Positions 1 through 8,059 of a stretch of DNA of 64,000 nt are shown piece after piece. Origin of the DNA: Pseudanabaena sp. lw0831 (GTDB lineage Bacteria; Cyanobacteriota; Cyanobacteriia; Pseudanabaenales; Pseudanabaenaceae); assembly GCF_016584665.1 (NCBI RefSeq), contig NZ_BBJB01000114.1, forward strand, positions 1 through 64,000, written 5' to 3'. Both the position numbers and the translations under genes were made by a program. The notes beneath the pieces were generated by a model that was given only the letters and a program-made list of their open reading frames with translations, made no database searches and was not told the DNA's origin. Each line of letters begins with the position of its first letter. Within the stretch, counting starts at the first letter, position 1.

Positions 1-36
1 AGCGCCGCAACTCTCTTTTAGGTTTTGTCTTTTTTC

Positions 37-143
37 CTACAGCAATTTGCTTTCAACGCCGCCACAAATAAGAATATAAAACCCATTGCAGGACTTAGCC
101 CTGCGACCCTTCTTGTGGAAGGTTTGATCGAACACTGCTGTAA
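37..143. repeat. Decayed copy of CTTACAGC-ended repeat (family B)
   Basis: The left end CTACAGCAATTTGCTTTCAA resembles TTACAGCGCTTTGCGCTCAA of the copy at 17162-17269. The right end, from TTCTTGTGG through TTTGATCG to GCTGTAA, matches that copy almost base for base. The length is about 107 bp against 108 bp. The central palindrome is lost. No gene is visible from 1 to 345. Confidence 0.6.
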
Positions 144-345
144 AACTATATAGGTGAGATCTTTGTGGACGAAACATATAGCTTTCAGACAAACGTTAAT
201 TCGGTAATTTAACGATTTAATAGGATCATGGGTGGTCGGGCACTAAAACCAATGAACCTTAACGCCAAAAGGCTTGCAGTATAAGTGCGAGATCTCAAAT
301 GGGTTCTATAAACGTATTGAAAATAAATGGTGCACATATACAATG

Positions 346-382
346 AATAAAAAAGCTCCCCTTTCGGGGAGCTTTTTTATTG
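346..382. terminator. psbA terminator hairpin
   Basis: Stem AAAAAAGCTCCCC and its complement close on a four-base loop, with A-run and T-run on the two sides, so it can end transcription from either strand. It lies 20 bases past the psbA stop codon. Confidence 0.9.
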
Positions 383-402
383 GTTTAGACCATCGATAGG
401 AA

Positions 403-1485
403 TTAACCGTTGATAGCAGGAGCAGCCATAGCTACAGGAGCTACATCAACAGCAGCCAAATCGAGAGGGAAGTTGTGAGCATTGCGCTCGTGCATTACTT
501 CCATACCCAAGTTTGCGCGGTTGATTACGTCAGCCCAAGATGGTACGACACGACCTTGGCTATCAGAAATCGATTGGTTGAAGTTGAAACCGTTCAAGTT
601 AAATGCCATGGTGCTTACACCCAAAGATGTAAACCAAATGCCGACTACTGGCCATAGAGCCAAGAAGAAGTGCAAGGAACGGCTGTTGTTGAAAGATGCG
701 TATTGGAAGATCAAGCGACCGAAGTAGCCGTGGGCTGCAACGATGTTGTAGGTTTCTTCTTCTTGTCCGAATTTGTAACCAGCATTTTGGCTTTCGTTTT
801 CGGTTGTTTCACGAATCAAGCTGGAAGTTACGAGTGAACCGTGCATGGCACTGAACAATGAACCACCGAACACACCTGCTACTCCCAACATGTGGAAAGG
901 ATGCATCAAGATATTGTGTTCTGCTTGGAATACGATCATGAAGTTGAAAGTACCAGAGATACCCAAAGGCATACCGTCAGAGAATGAACCTTGTCCGATT
1001 GGGTAGATCAAGAATACTGCGGTTGCTGCTGCAACGGGTGCAGAATAAGCAACTGCGATCCAAGGACGCATACCGAGGCGGTAGGAAAGTTCCCATTCAC
1101 GTCCCATGTAGCAGAATATGCCGATGAGGAAGTGGAATACTACCAATTGGTAAGGGCCACCGTTATATAGCCATTCGTCAAGGCTGTCTGCTTCCCAAAT
1201 GGGGTAAAAGTGCAAGCCAATCGCGTTCGAGGAAGGAACAACTGCGCCAGAGATCATGTTGTTACCGAAGAACAAGCTGCCTGCAACTGGTTCGCGGATT
1301 CCGTCAATGTCAACTGGAGGAGCGCCTACGAAGGCGATTACGAAACAAATTGTGGCTGATAGTAAGCAAGGGATCATGATTACGCCGAACCAACCCACAT
1401 AGAGGCGGTTTTCGGTGCTAGTGATCCAGTTGCAGAACTGATCCCACAGTGAAGCGCTTTCGCGTCTTTGTACTGCTGTTGTCAT
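403..1485 (-). CDS. psbA: Photosystem II reaction-centre protein D1
   Basis: D1 is the thylakoid-membrane core subunit of photosystem II that binds P680, pheophytin, the quinone QB and most ligands of the Mn4CaO5 cluster. The 360 residues are the usual length. Visible key residues are Tyr161, Asp170, His190, His198, His215, Ser264, His272, His332, Glu333, His337, Asp342 and Ala344, the processing point before a 16-residue tail. Glu130 marks the form usually tied to high light. Gly80, Phe158 and Thr286 argue against the microaerobic D1' type. The ATG follows AAAAGGA. With its own promoter and terminator the gene appears monocistronic. Confidence 0.98.
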   Translation of the reverse strand: MTTAVQRRESASLWDQFCNWITSTENRLYVGWFGVIMIPCLLSATICFVIAFVGAPPVDIDGIREPVAGSLFFGNNMISGAVVPSSNAIGLHFYPIWEADSLDEWLYNGGPYQLVVFHFLIGIFCYMGREWELSYRLGMRPWIAVAYSAPVAAATAVFLIYPIGQGSFSDGMPLGISGTFNFMIVFQAEHNILMHPFHMLGVAGVFGGSLFSAMHGSLVTSSLIRETTENESQNAGYKFGQEEETYNIVAAHGYFGRLIFQYASFNNSRSLHFFLALWPVVGIWFTSLGVSTMAFNLNGFNFNQSISDSQGRVVPSWADVINRANLGMEVMHERNAHNFPLDLAAVDVAPVAMAAPAING

Positions 1486-1527
1486 AATTGCAAATAATCC
1501 TTTTGGGAATGAATTAAGATGAAAAAA

Positions 1528-1555
1528 TTTATATGTAAGCTTTCGCTTATGTAAA
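1528..1555 (-). promoter_or_regulatory. psbA promoter
   Basis: On the minus strand TTTACA (1550-1555) and TATAAA (1528-1533) are 16 bp apart, a good sigma-70 type promoter 43 bp upstream of the ATG. The spacer holds the small inverted repeat TAAGC-GAAA-GCTTA. A second TTTACATT motif lies further upstream (about 1575-1585). Confidence 0.7.
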
Positions 1556-1642
1556 TAGATTAGTGGAAGTATTGAGTAATGTAAATACTTAAATCTTAAA
1601 TCTATCTATAGATAAATGCGAGCGCTGACAAGCCCTAAGTGG

Positions 1643-2539
1643 TTAGAAATGCCCGATCATCTTAACTTCGGTTTCCAGTACCACACCATAGCGATCGCTG
1701 ATTACAGTTTTAATGTGTTGGATGAGACTGCAAATATCACTAGCTTTTGCATGACCCAGATTGACGATGAAGTTGGCATGTAGCTCTGAGACTTGAGCAT
1801 TGCCGATTTGATAGCCCTTCAAGCCTGCGTCTTGAATTAGTTTTGCAGCAAATTGAGGCAAAGGATTACGAAAAACACTGCCGCAGTTGGGCAAGTGATA
1901 GGGCTGTGTAGTATGTCTTACTTTAAGTTTTGCCTCAGTATCCGCAGCGATCGCTTCTGGATTGCCCCCAGTCTGAAACTTAAAAGTTGCACCTGTAACT
2001 AGGTTTGATGATTCTTGAAGAGACGAGGTTCGATAGCTGAAATTCAGGTCTTGAGGATAGATTAGATGAGTTTGGCCAGCTAGGGTTACAGTCTGCACTG
2101 AAGCAACACAATCAGCCGCACAGCCACCCTGTGCTCCAGCATTCATTACAACCAATCCACCTACAGTCCCTGGAATACCAACCGCCCATTCAAAGCCAGA
2201 CCAACCATGGCTAGCGATTTGCATTGCTAAACGAGCCACAGGTTCGCCTGCGGCGGCGGTGACTTGTCCAGATTGTTCGTCAAACTCAATGCTACGTAGA
2301 TGTCTTGTGCAAATAACTAAACCTGCTAAGCCTTGATCACTGATTAAGAGATTGCTACCTGCACCAATGATTGTGATTGGTAAATAGCGATCTCTTGCCC
2401 ATGCAAGACTTTCGCCTAGCTCTGTGGATGAGCGAGGCGAAATGAAGTACTCAGCCAAACCACCAACTCGCATCGAAGTTAGCCCTGCAAGAGACACATT
2501 TGAGCGAATTGGGTTTTGGATTTGAAGATCGAGTGACAT
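1643..2539 (-). CDS. murB: UDP-N-acetylenolpyruvoylglucosamine reductase
   Basis: MurB is the cytoplasmic FAD enzyme that reduces enolpyruvyl-UDP-GlcNAc to UDP-MurNAc in peptidoglycan precursor synthesis. Seen from the MSLDL start (298 aa): a TSMRVGG start of the FAD domain, the FAD motif GAGSNLLISD, GIPGTVGG with NAGAQGG, the catalytic region CGSVFRNP, and a C-terminal ETEV segment with the expected acid. An in-frame ATG 60 bp further upstream (2599) lies inside the intergenic palindrome, so the start at 2539 is preferred. It follows murC on the same strand, separated by 68 bp that hold the hairpin, so the pair may be one operon with attenuation. Confidence 0.93.
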   Translation of the reverse strand: MSLDLQIQNPIRSNVSLAGLTSMRVGGLAEYFISPRSSTELGESLAWARDRYLPITIIGAGSNLLISDQGLAGLVICTRHLRSIEFDEQSGQVTAAAGEPVARLAMQIASHGWSGFEWAVGIPGTVGGLVVMNAGAQGGCAADCVASVQTVTLAGQTHLIYPQDLNFSYRTSSLQESSNLVTGATFKFQTGGNPEAIAADTEAKLKVRHTTQPYHLPNCGSVFRNPLPQFAAKLIQDAGLKGYQIGNAQVSELHANFIVNLGHAKASDICSLIQHIKTVISDRYGVVLETEVKMIGHF

Positions 2540-2565
2540 TGGATTAATTAATTCAATCAAGAAGA

Positions 2566-2606
2566 AATTTTTTTGTGGCAAGGCGAAGCATTGCCACAAA
2601 AAAATT
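2566..2606. repeat. Inverted repeat between murC and murB
   Basis: 16-bp perfect arms (2566-2581 and 2591-2606) with the loop GGCGAAGCA. It begins two bases after the murC stop codon and could attenuate murB transcription. Confidence 0.85.
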
Positions 2607-2607
2607 G

Positions 2608-3978
2608 TTAAGTGGTTAATTCTTGGATGGTTGGTGCGATCGCCTGATTGAGATTGCCCGCACCGAGAAATACAGCTAGATCCCCAGACTGCAAATTTTT
2701 CACTAAGAATGATTGGACATCTTTGAGGGTTGGCAAATAATGCACTTGATCTTGTACCGAGGCGATCGCTTCAGAAACTTGCAAGCCTGTAATCTTGCCA
2801 TCATTGAGTTCACTGGCTGCGTAGATATCGGTGACAATCACCATGTCGGCATCGGTAAAGGAATGACTAAATTCTGATAAGAATCTATGGGTGCGACTGT
2901 AGCGGTGTGGCTGAAAAATCGCGACTACACGACTAGTCGTATTTTGTTGTCTTGCCGAAGCAAGGGTCGCGATAATTTCGCTAGGATGATGGGCATAGTC
3001 ATCAACAAAAGTAATCCCGTTCTGCACGCCTTTAATCTCAAAGCGGCGGCTAGCACCAACAAAATCAGGTAAAGCATCGGCGATCGCTTGCCACTCAACA
3101 CCAACATAACGTGCTACTGCGATCGCAGCAAGAACATTGCTGAGATTATGTTTACCTAGCAAGCCTACTGAAATTCGACCTAAAGTTTTGCCACGTTCGA
3201 TGACTAACGCTTGTGTATCTGAAGGAGTGTAATTCACTTCCGACACCATATAGTCTGCGGTCGGTTCGTTCAAACTATAGGTAATATCAGAGTGAATAAA
3301 CTCCTTCACTGTTGGACAATCAATGCAGCCAACTACAATTTCACAACGTTTTGCAAAAGTCTGGAAGATTTCAACTACCTGTTCAAGGTTGTGATAGTGA
3401 TCAGGGTGGTCTAGCTCAATATTGGTAATAATGCCAATATGCGATAAGAATTTCACTAAAGTGCCATCGGACTCATCGGCTTCAGCAACTAGATATTTGC
3501 CTTGCCCCAAACGCGCATTTCCCTGCCAAGCGCTTACTTCACCGCCAATGATAATACTGGGGTCGAGTCCTGCTTTGAGCAATAAAAAGCCGACTAAGCT
3601 ACTAGTTGTTGTTTTGCCGTGAGTACCAGCAACCGAGATCGCCTGAAATTGTTCGATCAATGCTGCTAATAAATCCGAACGATGCAAAATTGGTAAGCCG
3701 TTTGCCAGAGCTACCTGAAACTCAGGGTTTTGTTGATTGATAGCTGTAGAACATACAACCTGAGGTGCATTTTCTAGATTGATGTTGTCTGCATGATGCC
3801 CTTGAAAAATATTTACACCCAGAGTCTGTAGTTTTTGAGTGATGGGATTTCTACTAAGATCCGAGCCAGATACCGTAAATCCTTGCTTAGCTAAAATATA
3901 GGCGATCGCAGACATCCCGATCCCGCCAATACCCACAAAATGAAACGGTCTACCGCTGAAATCAACTGGATTCAGCAT
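2608..3978 (-). CDS. murC: UDP-N-acetylmuramate--L-alanine ligase
   Basis: MurC is the cytoplasmic ATP-dependent ligase that adds L-alanine to UDP-MurNAc, the first step of stem-peptide synthesis. The 456 residues are typical. In order: N-terminal UDP-binding Rossmann motif GIGGIGMSAIA, ATP-binding P-loop AGTHGKTTT, central ligase domain with DHPDHY, hinge DDYAHHPSE, and C-terminal FQPHRYSRT, all Mur ligase hallmarks. It is the first gene of the murC-murB pair; the MurC product pathway is directly downstream of MurB, so the neighbourhood is consistent. Confidence 0.97.
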   Translation of the reverse strand: MLNPVDFSGRPFHFVGIGGIGMSAIAYILAKQGFTVSGSDLSRNPITQKLQTLGVNIFQGHHADNINLENAPQVVCSTAINQQNPEFQVALANGLPILHRSDLLAALIEQFQAISVAGTHGKTTTSSLVGFLLLKAGLDPSIIIGGEVSAWQGNARLGQGKYLVAEADESDGTLVKFLSHIGIITNIELDHPDHYHNLEQVVEIFQTFAKRCEIVVGCIDCPTVKEFIHSDITYSLNEPTADYMVSEVNYTPSDTQALVIERGKTLGRISVGLLGKHNLSNVLAAIAVARYVGVEWQAIADALPDFVGASRRFEIKGVQNGITFVDDYAHHPSEIIATLASARQQNTTSRVVAIFQPHRYSRTHRFLSEFSHSFTDADMVIVTDIYAASELNDGKITGLQVSEAIASVQDQVHYLPTLKDVQSFLVKNLQSGDLAVFLGAGNLNQAIAPTIQELTT

Positions 3979-4020
3979 TTATACTTCTTACCTACCAAAT
4001 AACGAGCCTAATAATAACAG

Positions 4021-4053
4021 ATCAAAAGGTGACGCAAAGCAACACCTTTTGAT
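4021..4053. terminator. Hairpin downstream of the Crp-type regulator
   Basis: Arms ATCAAAAGGTG (4021-4031) and CACCTTTTGAT (4043-4053) with loop ACGCAAAGCAA. The right arm abuts the stop codon of the regulator gene. Confidence 0.8.
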
Positions 4054-4746
4054 TTAAACCATCAAAGATTCTAAGCCTTCAGGGTTGAGTATGCACAGCA
4101 CATCGCGATCGGGAATACGCTGAATTAAATTTTTACGTTCTAATTTGCCCAATACACGAGTGACTGTCTCTCTTGCTAACCCACTTAGACTACTAAGCTC
4201 ACGATGGGGTAAATTAGGAATTTCTAGACCACCACTGACTTTTGTCCCTTGTCCTTCGGCTAGAAAAAGCAGGACATCGGCAACACGAGAAGTACTATCA
4301 GCCTCCCGTAAGCGTAAACGTCGATTAACTTGACGTAAGCGCTTTGCCATTAGTCTTGCCAAATGGATACCTGCGATTGGCTCTGTTTCAAGCAGATGGA
4401 CAAAATCTGAAGCTGGGAGACTACCTATAGTTGTCGGCGTAAGTGTAATTACGTCGGTCGATCTGGGTACTTGATCAAGTGGAGCCATTTCTCCAAACAT
4501 CTCGCCAAAGCCTAGGATATTTAGGGTGATTTCTTTGCCATCGAGGTTATAGGTGCGAATTTTTGCCCAGCCTTCCAAGATGAAGTAAACTGAGTTGCCC
4601 CAATCATTTTCTAACAAAATCACTTGATCGGCTGGATGGCTGCGCGTGACCATATGGGCTGTTGCCCTAATTACGGCTTCATCAGGTAACCCCACAAAAA
4701 ATGGGGCAGACATAATTTTTTGCTGAAGATCAGTTCCATCCCGCAT
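4054..4746 (-). CDS. Crp/Fnr-family transcriptional regulator
   Basis: Cytoplasmic DNA-binding regulator of 230 aa. Residues about 20-120 form a cyclic-nucleotide-binding fold with the phosphate-binding cassette signature FGEMAPLDQVPRST (Glu86, Arg95, Ser96), so the ligand residues expected in cNMP binders are present. A long helix about 122-150 links to a winged helix-turn-helix (about 181-208, LSSLSGLARETVTRVLGKL). It is not NtcA: the sequence lacks the NtcA-specific N-terminus and wing. A cAMP-type regulator is possible; targets cannot be read from the sequence. It could also start at Met12. It sits alone upstream of murC, separated by a hairpin. Confidence 0.88.
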   Translation of the reverse strand: MRDGTDLQQKIMSAPFFVGLPDEAVIRATAHMVTRSHPADQVILLENDWGNSVYFILEGWAKIRTYNLDGKEITLNILGFGEMFGEMAPLDQVPRSTDVITLTPTTIGSLPASDFVHLLETEPIAGIHLARLMAKRLRQVNRRLRLREADSTSRVADVLLFLAEGQGTKVSGGLEIPNLPHRELSSLSGLARETVTRVLGKLERKNLIQRIPDRDVLCILNPEGLESLMV

Positions 4747-4886
4747 AGTGGCTGCTCGTATTTCTTAAAGATTTTGTTGTAAGTAATCACTCTATCCGAG
4801 TTTGTGGCGATAGGTATTACCATCAGCACAATGACTTAGTTATTTTAGAACCCAAACCTACAGCGATTTACAATTTAAGAAACCCC

Positions 4887-4956
4887 AAAATTGGTTTTGA
4901 TGAAAGTCCGCCATCGGCGGACTTTCATCAAAACCAATTTTTATAATGAGAATTGC
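4887..4956. repeat. Long palindrome joined to a family A end
   Basis: 26-bp perfect arms (4887-4912, 4916-4941) with loop ATC. The outer arm AAAATTGGTT/AACCAATTTT and the following ATAATGAGAATTGC match the right half of the family A elements at 24000 and 60644. The left end is decayed (CAGCGATTTACAATTTA near 4861). Confidence 0.8.
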
Positions 4957-4970
4957 AATGTTTAGCTGGC

Positions 4971-5462
4971 TTAATTTGCATTTCCAAGTAATTTATGTAG
5001 CCTTGATGCCAAAGATTTAATAATTCCGTTGGGATAAGAGTCTTCGTTAGGAACGATCGAGGCTTCAATATCAGCTACAACGTCTGGAGGCAAATCTAAA
5101 ATTCTGACTAGCCTTTGATAAGCTGCGGCTTCATCAAGATTGATCATTGGTTCATCTGGACTGCGTCGACTAGCTTGGATCACTTGATAGCCAAGTCTGA
5201 GAGTCATTTTGCGATCTTCAACACTTTTGATGTTTGGGACAACTTCTTCAAGAGGAATATTTTGCCCTAGGTAATCTTTAAGACGAGTTTTTAGATCGCT
5301 ACGCTCTTTTTCAGTTTTGGCGAATAACATTGCAAATTCATCAAGCATCAGCCGAATTTCATCAGGCTCAAGCTTGCCATCAGCCCAAGCCATTGCTGCT
5401 ACTGCACGAAGCATATCCATCTGACGAGGACTAATCGGAGGGGGGAGTTCTTGATGTGTCAT
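4971..5462 (-). CDS. TerB-like domain protein
   Basis: 163 aa from the ATG at 5462, chosen because AAGGG lies just upstream; a longer reading has no ribosome site. The middle region is an all-helical TerB-type domain with the acidic helix AMAWADGKLEPDEIRLML and, about 80 residues later, a second acidic helix near INLDEAAAYQRLVRIL. TerB proteins were named in tellurite resistance clusters, but this single-domain type is widespread in cyanobacteria and its function is not known. No signal peptide or membrane segment is visible. No tellurite genes are nearby, so a resistance role should not be assumed. Confidence 0.7.
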   Translation of the reverse strand: MTHQELPPPISPRQMDMLRAVAAMAWADGKLEPDEIRLMLDEFAMLFAKTEKERSDLKTRLKDYLGQNIPLEEVVPNIKSVEDRKMTLRLGYQVIQASRRSPDEPMINLDEAAAYQRLVRILDLPPDVVADIEASIVPNEDSYPNGIIKSLASRLHKLLGNAN

Positions 5463-5548
5463 AGATTTACCCTTAGCCAAGTTTATTTGCCAAATATGCA
5501 CAAATCATAGGCTAGATTCCGTGAAAATATTCCTTACTTTATTAATGT

Positions 5549-6073
5549 TTATAGCTTACTTAGCTTTTGCTTAAGTAGATCGACATTTACAGCGCTTAAG
5601 TCAATTTGAATTTCTAAGCGTTGGGTTTCGTCACGAAATAGTAATACAGCATCACCATTGGGTTGGATCACGCTACCAAACTGCGGATCGGTAACTTGAA
5701 TCTTTTGGTAGATGATCTTAGGAAGGGTAATGCGGATTTGATAGCTTCGCCCTGACGATGGAAGAATGTCTAGCTGTTGGTTAAATAGATTGAGTTGGAG
5801 ATATCCGACTGAGATATTGCGTTCGTCTGGGCTATTGGGCTTATACCAATAGAGAGTTATGCCACGTAGGCTTGGTGTTTGAATCGCAAAAGTTTCGTCG
5901 AGAGCCTGTTTGTTCCAGTCGATCTCATTGCGATCGCTATTCTCGGTTAAGGGGCGTTGTTGCCAGATGATTTCTTGCCCCGCTAGGGATGTCCACCATT
6001 GGGAGATACAGGCAAGATTGGCTTCAGCATCAGGTTCGGTGCTGCCAAGTGTCCAAGTAATGGTTGAGTCCAT
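5549..6073 (-). CDS. Conserved hypothetical protein
   Basis: 174 aa, soluble, no signal peptide and no membrane segment. I do not recognise a domain. The sequence begins with a Trp-rich part (ITWTLG, CISQWWTSL) and ends in a beta-rich half with ISVGYLQLNL and YQIRITLPK strands and a hydrophilic tail. Codon use with HIP1 sites is like that of its neighbours, so it is probably a native gene. It lies upstream of the TerB-like gene on the same strand (about 86 bp), so the two may be cotranscribed. Confidence 0.6.
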   Translation of the reverse strand: MDSTITWTLGSTEPDAEANLACISQWWTSLAGQEIIWQQRPLTENSDRNEIDWNKQALDETFAIQTPSLRGITLYWYKPNSPDERNISVGYLQLNLFNQQLDILPSSGRSYQIRITLPKIIYQKIQVTDPQFGSVIQPNGDAVLLFRDETQRLEIQIDLSAVNVDLLKQKLSKL

Positions 6074-6163
6074 TATTTTTTAGTACTTGTTAGATTTACT
6101 TGTAAATTCTTTATAGCTTACTGCTTTTGAATACACTCGGAAAGTTCAGTTAGCTTATACTTG

Positions 6164-6268
6164 CTGAGACAATAAGTACCACGGCATAATTAAAAAAACA
6201 GAGCCAAGATGTGTACCGCCCGCGCAGCGGGCGGTACACATCTTGGGGTTTTATATTTAATTGTGCCA
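6164..6268. repeat. Family C repeat with 20-bp triloop hairpin
   Basis: Left flank AAGTACCACGGCATAATTAA, right flank TTTTATATTTAATTGTGCC, with a perfect hairpin between (arms 6204-6223 and 6227-6246, loop GCA). The inner part, from TGTACCGCCCGC to its complement, is identical to the copy at 50199-50241, and the three arm differences are matched on both sides. Confidence 0.85.
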
Positions 6269-6304
6269 ATCATATTCAGATACGTTTGAGGAGATCTAAG
6301 ATAA

Positions 6305-6484
6305 ATGTTTGGAATTGGCTGGCCAGAGGTAATTGTGATTTCGCTTGTGGGTGTGGCAATTTTTGGGGCAAAGCGAATCCCTGAAATTGGTCGAAGTGTG
6401 GGACAGGCGTTACGTGGGTTTCAAGATGAAGTAAAGAGCAATGGTGAGATTCCTGATGAATCAGGATCTCAAGATAAAAACTAG
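6305..6484 (+). CDS. tatA: Sec-independent protein translocase subunit TatA
   Basis: 59-aa protein of the twin-arginine translocase, which moves folded proteins across thylakoid or plasma membrane. The sequence opens with MFGIGWPEVIVI, one membrane helix (about residues 5-20), the hinge FGAKRIPEIG, the amphipathic helix GRSVGQALRGFQDEVK, and a short acidic tail ending QDKN. Length and order match TatA. The hinge commonly reads FGPK in cyanobacteria; here the proline is alanine. A GAGGAG site lies 12 bases before the ATG. The TAG stop is part of a palindrome shared with the convergent tsaE gene. No tatC is nearby. Confidence 0.92.
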   Translation: MFGIGWPEVIVISLVGVAIFGAKRIPEIGRSVGQALRGFQDEVKSNGEIPDESGSQDKN

Positions 6485-6519
6485 TAATTTTCAGCGCATA
6501 CGGCGCTGAAAATTACTAG
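6481..6519. terminator. Shared bidirectional hairpin for tatA and tsaE
   Basis: 17-bp perfect arms with loop ATACG. The outer CTAG of each arm supplies the stop codon TAG of the gene on that side: tatA at 6482-6484 and tsaE at 6516-6518. Confidence 0.9.
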
Positions 6520-7067
6520 TTCTTGTACTGTCTAAGCATCTCAACATGAGATGAACCTTGAGCTATTAGTTGAATTAAGCGTTCTTCAGGTAAATCAACT
6601 AGAAGTTCTTCGTCTTTGTCTGGAGCTAGTTCAAAATTTGGGGATTGTTTATAAGACGATCGCATTGGTACTGAGAGATTAATCTTGAGATGGTTTGGCG
6701 GGATGTTAAGCAGTTTACTTGCCCACTCGATCGCCACTACGCCGAGAGGAAAATCTCTACCGCGCCAATATTCTTCTAAATGTAAGCTGGGGACTTGAGA
6801 TGGCTCTAGGCGATAAAGATCGATGTGATAAAGTGGCAAGCGACCTTCAGTGTATTCATCAATTAGCGTAAATGTTGGACTAGTAATTGTGGTGCTAATG
6901 CCGAGTGCGCTGCCAAAGGCTTGCATAAATGTGGTTTTGCCACTACCAAGATTGCCTTCGAGCAGAATAATTGTGCCTGCGGTGACAAGCTCAGCAAGTT
7001 GAGTCGCGATCGCTTGAGTAACACCAAGATTATCGGCATAAATCTCAATATTTACAGTCTCAGTCAT
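6516..7067 (-). CDS. tsaE: tRNA threonylcarbamoyladenosine biosynthesis ATPase TsaE
   Basis: TsaE is the small ATPase that works with TsaB and TsaD to make the t6A modification at position 37 of ANN-decoding tRNAs, in the cytoplasm. The 183 residues from the ATG at 7067 show the P-loop EGNLGSGKTTF, the switch region ITSPTFTLIDEY, LYHIDLYRL, and AIEWASKL. The C-terminus (about 40 aa after VPMRSS) is longer than in many TsaE proteins and acidic. A longer reading would begin with TTG inside the family C repeat and is less likely. It is divergent from moaC. Confidence 0.93.
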   Translation of the reverse strand: MTETVNIEIYADNLGVTQAIATQLAELVTAGTIILLEGNLGSGKTTFMQAFGSALGISTTITSPTFTLIDEYTEGRLPLYHIDLYRLEPSQVPSLHLEEYWRGRDFPLGVVAIEWASKLLNIPPNHLKINLSVPMRSSYKQSPNFELAPDKDEELLVDLPEERLIQLIAQGSSHVEMLRQYKN

Positions 7068-7109
7068 AATTCGGGTAAACTTTTGTAGGTACTTGTACAA
7101 AATAAATTA

Positions 7110-7160
7110 CCCAAATTTGTAAGGTTGCGCCCCGCAGGGGCGCAACCTTACAAATTTGGG
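7110..7160. repeat. 24-bp perfect triloop palindrome (family C) between divergent genes
   Basis: Arms 7110-7133 and 7137-7160 close on loop GCA. The flank AGGTACTTGTACAAAATAAA links it to family C. It lies between the starts of tsaE and moaC, so it cannot be a terminator for either. Confidence 0.88.
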
Positions 7161-7225
7161 TTTGCATTAATTTCGTAACCTTGTTTTGTTTTTATATTAT
7201 TGAGCTAATTTCGGCAAAGTTTTTT

Positions 7226-7738
7226 ATGGATACGGATATTCTTCAGTCACTCGCTCATCTTGATCAAAGTGGTAATGCTCAGATGGTGGATGTGACTCAT
7301 AAACCGCAAACGGTGAGACGGGCGATCGCTGTTTGCGAGATATCTATGAAAACAACAACATTGGATGCCATCCAAGCGGGAAATGTGCCAAAGGGAGATG
7401 TATTAGGGACAGCAAGACTAGCAGGGATTATGGCAGCGAAACAAACAGCTAACTTGATCCCCATGTGTCATCCGCTTAATCTCACTAGTGTCGATGTCAA
7501 GATTTTGCTAGACGAAAATATCCCTGGCTATCAAATTGAGGCGGAGGTCAAAACCAAATCTGAAACTGGCGTGGAAATGGAAGCCATGACCGCTGCCACG
7601 ATCGCGGCTTTAACCCTTTACGACATGGCAAAGTCCCTCGAAAAGACGATGATCATCTCGAATACAAGGCTGATCCACAAGAGTGGTGGAAAGTCAGGTG
7701 ATTTTAATGCACCTAAAGGCGAGTATTGCGATATTTAA
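7226..7738 (+). CDS. moaC: Cyclic pyranopterin monophosphate synthase
   Basis: MoaC converts the cyclic GTP product of MoaA into cyclic pyranopterin monophosphate, the second half of the first step of molybdenum cofactor synthesis. 170 aa from the ATG at 7226; an upstream TTG reading is unsupported. Family motifs seen: MVDVTHK, the long conserved block [33 protein letters not shown], and the C-terminal KSGGKSG loop with catalytic lysines. No other moa genes are adjacent. Confidence 0.96.
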   Translation: MDTDILQSLAHLDQSGNAQMVDVTHKPQTVRRAIAVCEISMKTTTLDAIQAGNVPKGDVLGTARLAGIMAAKQTANLIPMCHPLNLTSVDVKILLDENIPGYQIEAEVKTKSETGVEMEAMTAATIAALTLYDMAKSLEKTMIISNTRLIHKSGGKSGDFNAPKGEYCDI

Positions 7739-7741
7739 GAT

Positions 7742-7770
7742 ATAGATGCCGCGAAAATCACAGCATCTAT
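7742..7770. terminator. Short hairpin between convergent moaC and the HMA gene
   Basis: ATAGATGC (7742-7749) pairs with GCATCTAT (7763-7770) across a 13-base loop containing CGCGAAAA. It lies between the two convergent stop codons. Confidence 0.55.
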
Positions 7771-7772
7771 TC

Positions 7773-7967
7773 TTAAGATACTTTGTGTCCTGCGATCGCT
7801 ATTAGTTCGCGAATTTTGGCTTCAGGTAATTGGCTTTCGATATCCAAAGACTTAGTTGTTACGTCGCCAGTAACTGCTGCCGATGCATCGACAGATTGGA
7901 TTGCTTTGGCAATAGTTTCAATACAACTAGCACAACCGATAGAAGGAACTGAGAGTGTTAAATTCAT
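7773..7967 (-). CDS. Heavy-metal-associated domain protein, copper chaperone-like
   Basis: 64-aa single HMA domain. The metal loop reads GCASC (Cys12, Cys15), the CxxC used for Cu(I) in Atx1-type chaperones, in a beta-alpha-beta start (LTLSVPSIGCASCIETIAKAI). Cyanobacterial Atx1 hands copper to the CtaA/PacS ATPases on the way to plastocyanin; this protein has the right size, but no copper ATPase gene is in the window. The C-terminal GHKVS is typical. Metal identity is inferred from the family. Confidence 0.85.
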   Translation of the reverse strand: MNLTLSVPSIGCASCIETIAKAIQSVDASAAVTGDVTTKSLDIESQLPEAKIRELIAIAGHKVS

Positions 7968-8000
7968 AAATAATTAATGTGAATACATAGCGATCTAAAT

Positions 8001-8028
8001 TATTATTGAGCTTTATGGCTCAATAATA
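8001..8028. repeat. 11-bp hairpin upstream of the photoreceptor kinase
   Basis: TATTATTGAGC and GCTCAATAATA with loop TTTATG, ending 31 bp before the kinase ATG and lying between divergent genes. Confidence 0.7.
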
Positions 8029-8059
8029 GCTTCGACATTTGATAAAGGATTTGGCGATT

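Noticed and set aside
475-727. Two overlapping plus-strand frames in psbA
   Set aside because: Antisense shadows of a certain gene without start signals.
403-1485. Microaerobic D1' form of psbA
   Set aside because: Gly80, Phe158 and Thr286 are the standard residues.
2539-2599. Longer MurB start at 2599
   Set aside because: The extra 20 codons are the arm of an intergenic palindrome.
4054-4746. Assignment of the Crp-type regulator as NtcA
   Set aside because: N-terminus, cNMP cassette and helix-turn-helix do not match NtcA; the cyclic-nucleotide signature is better kept.
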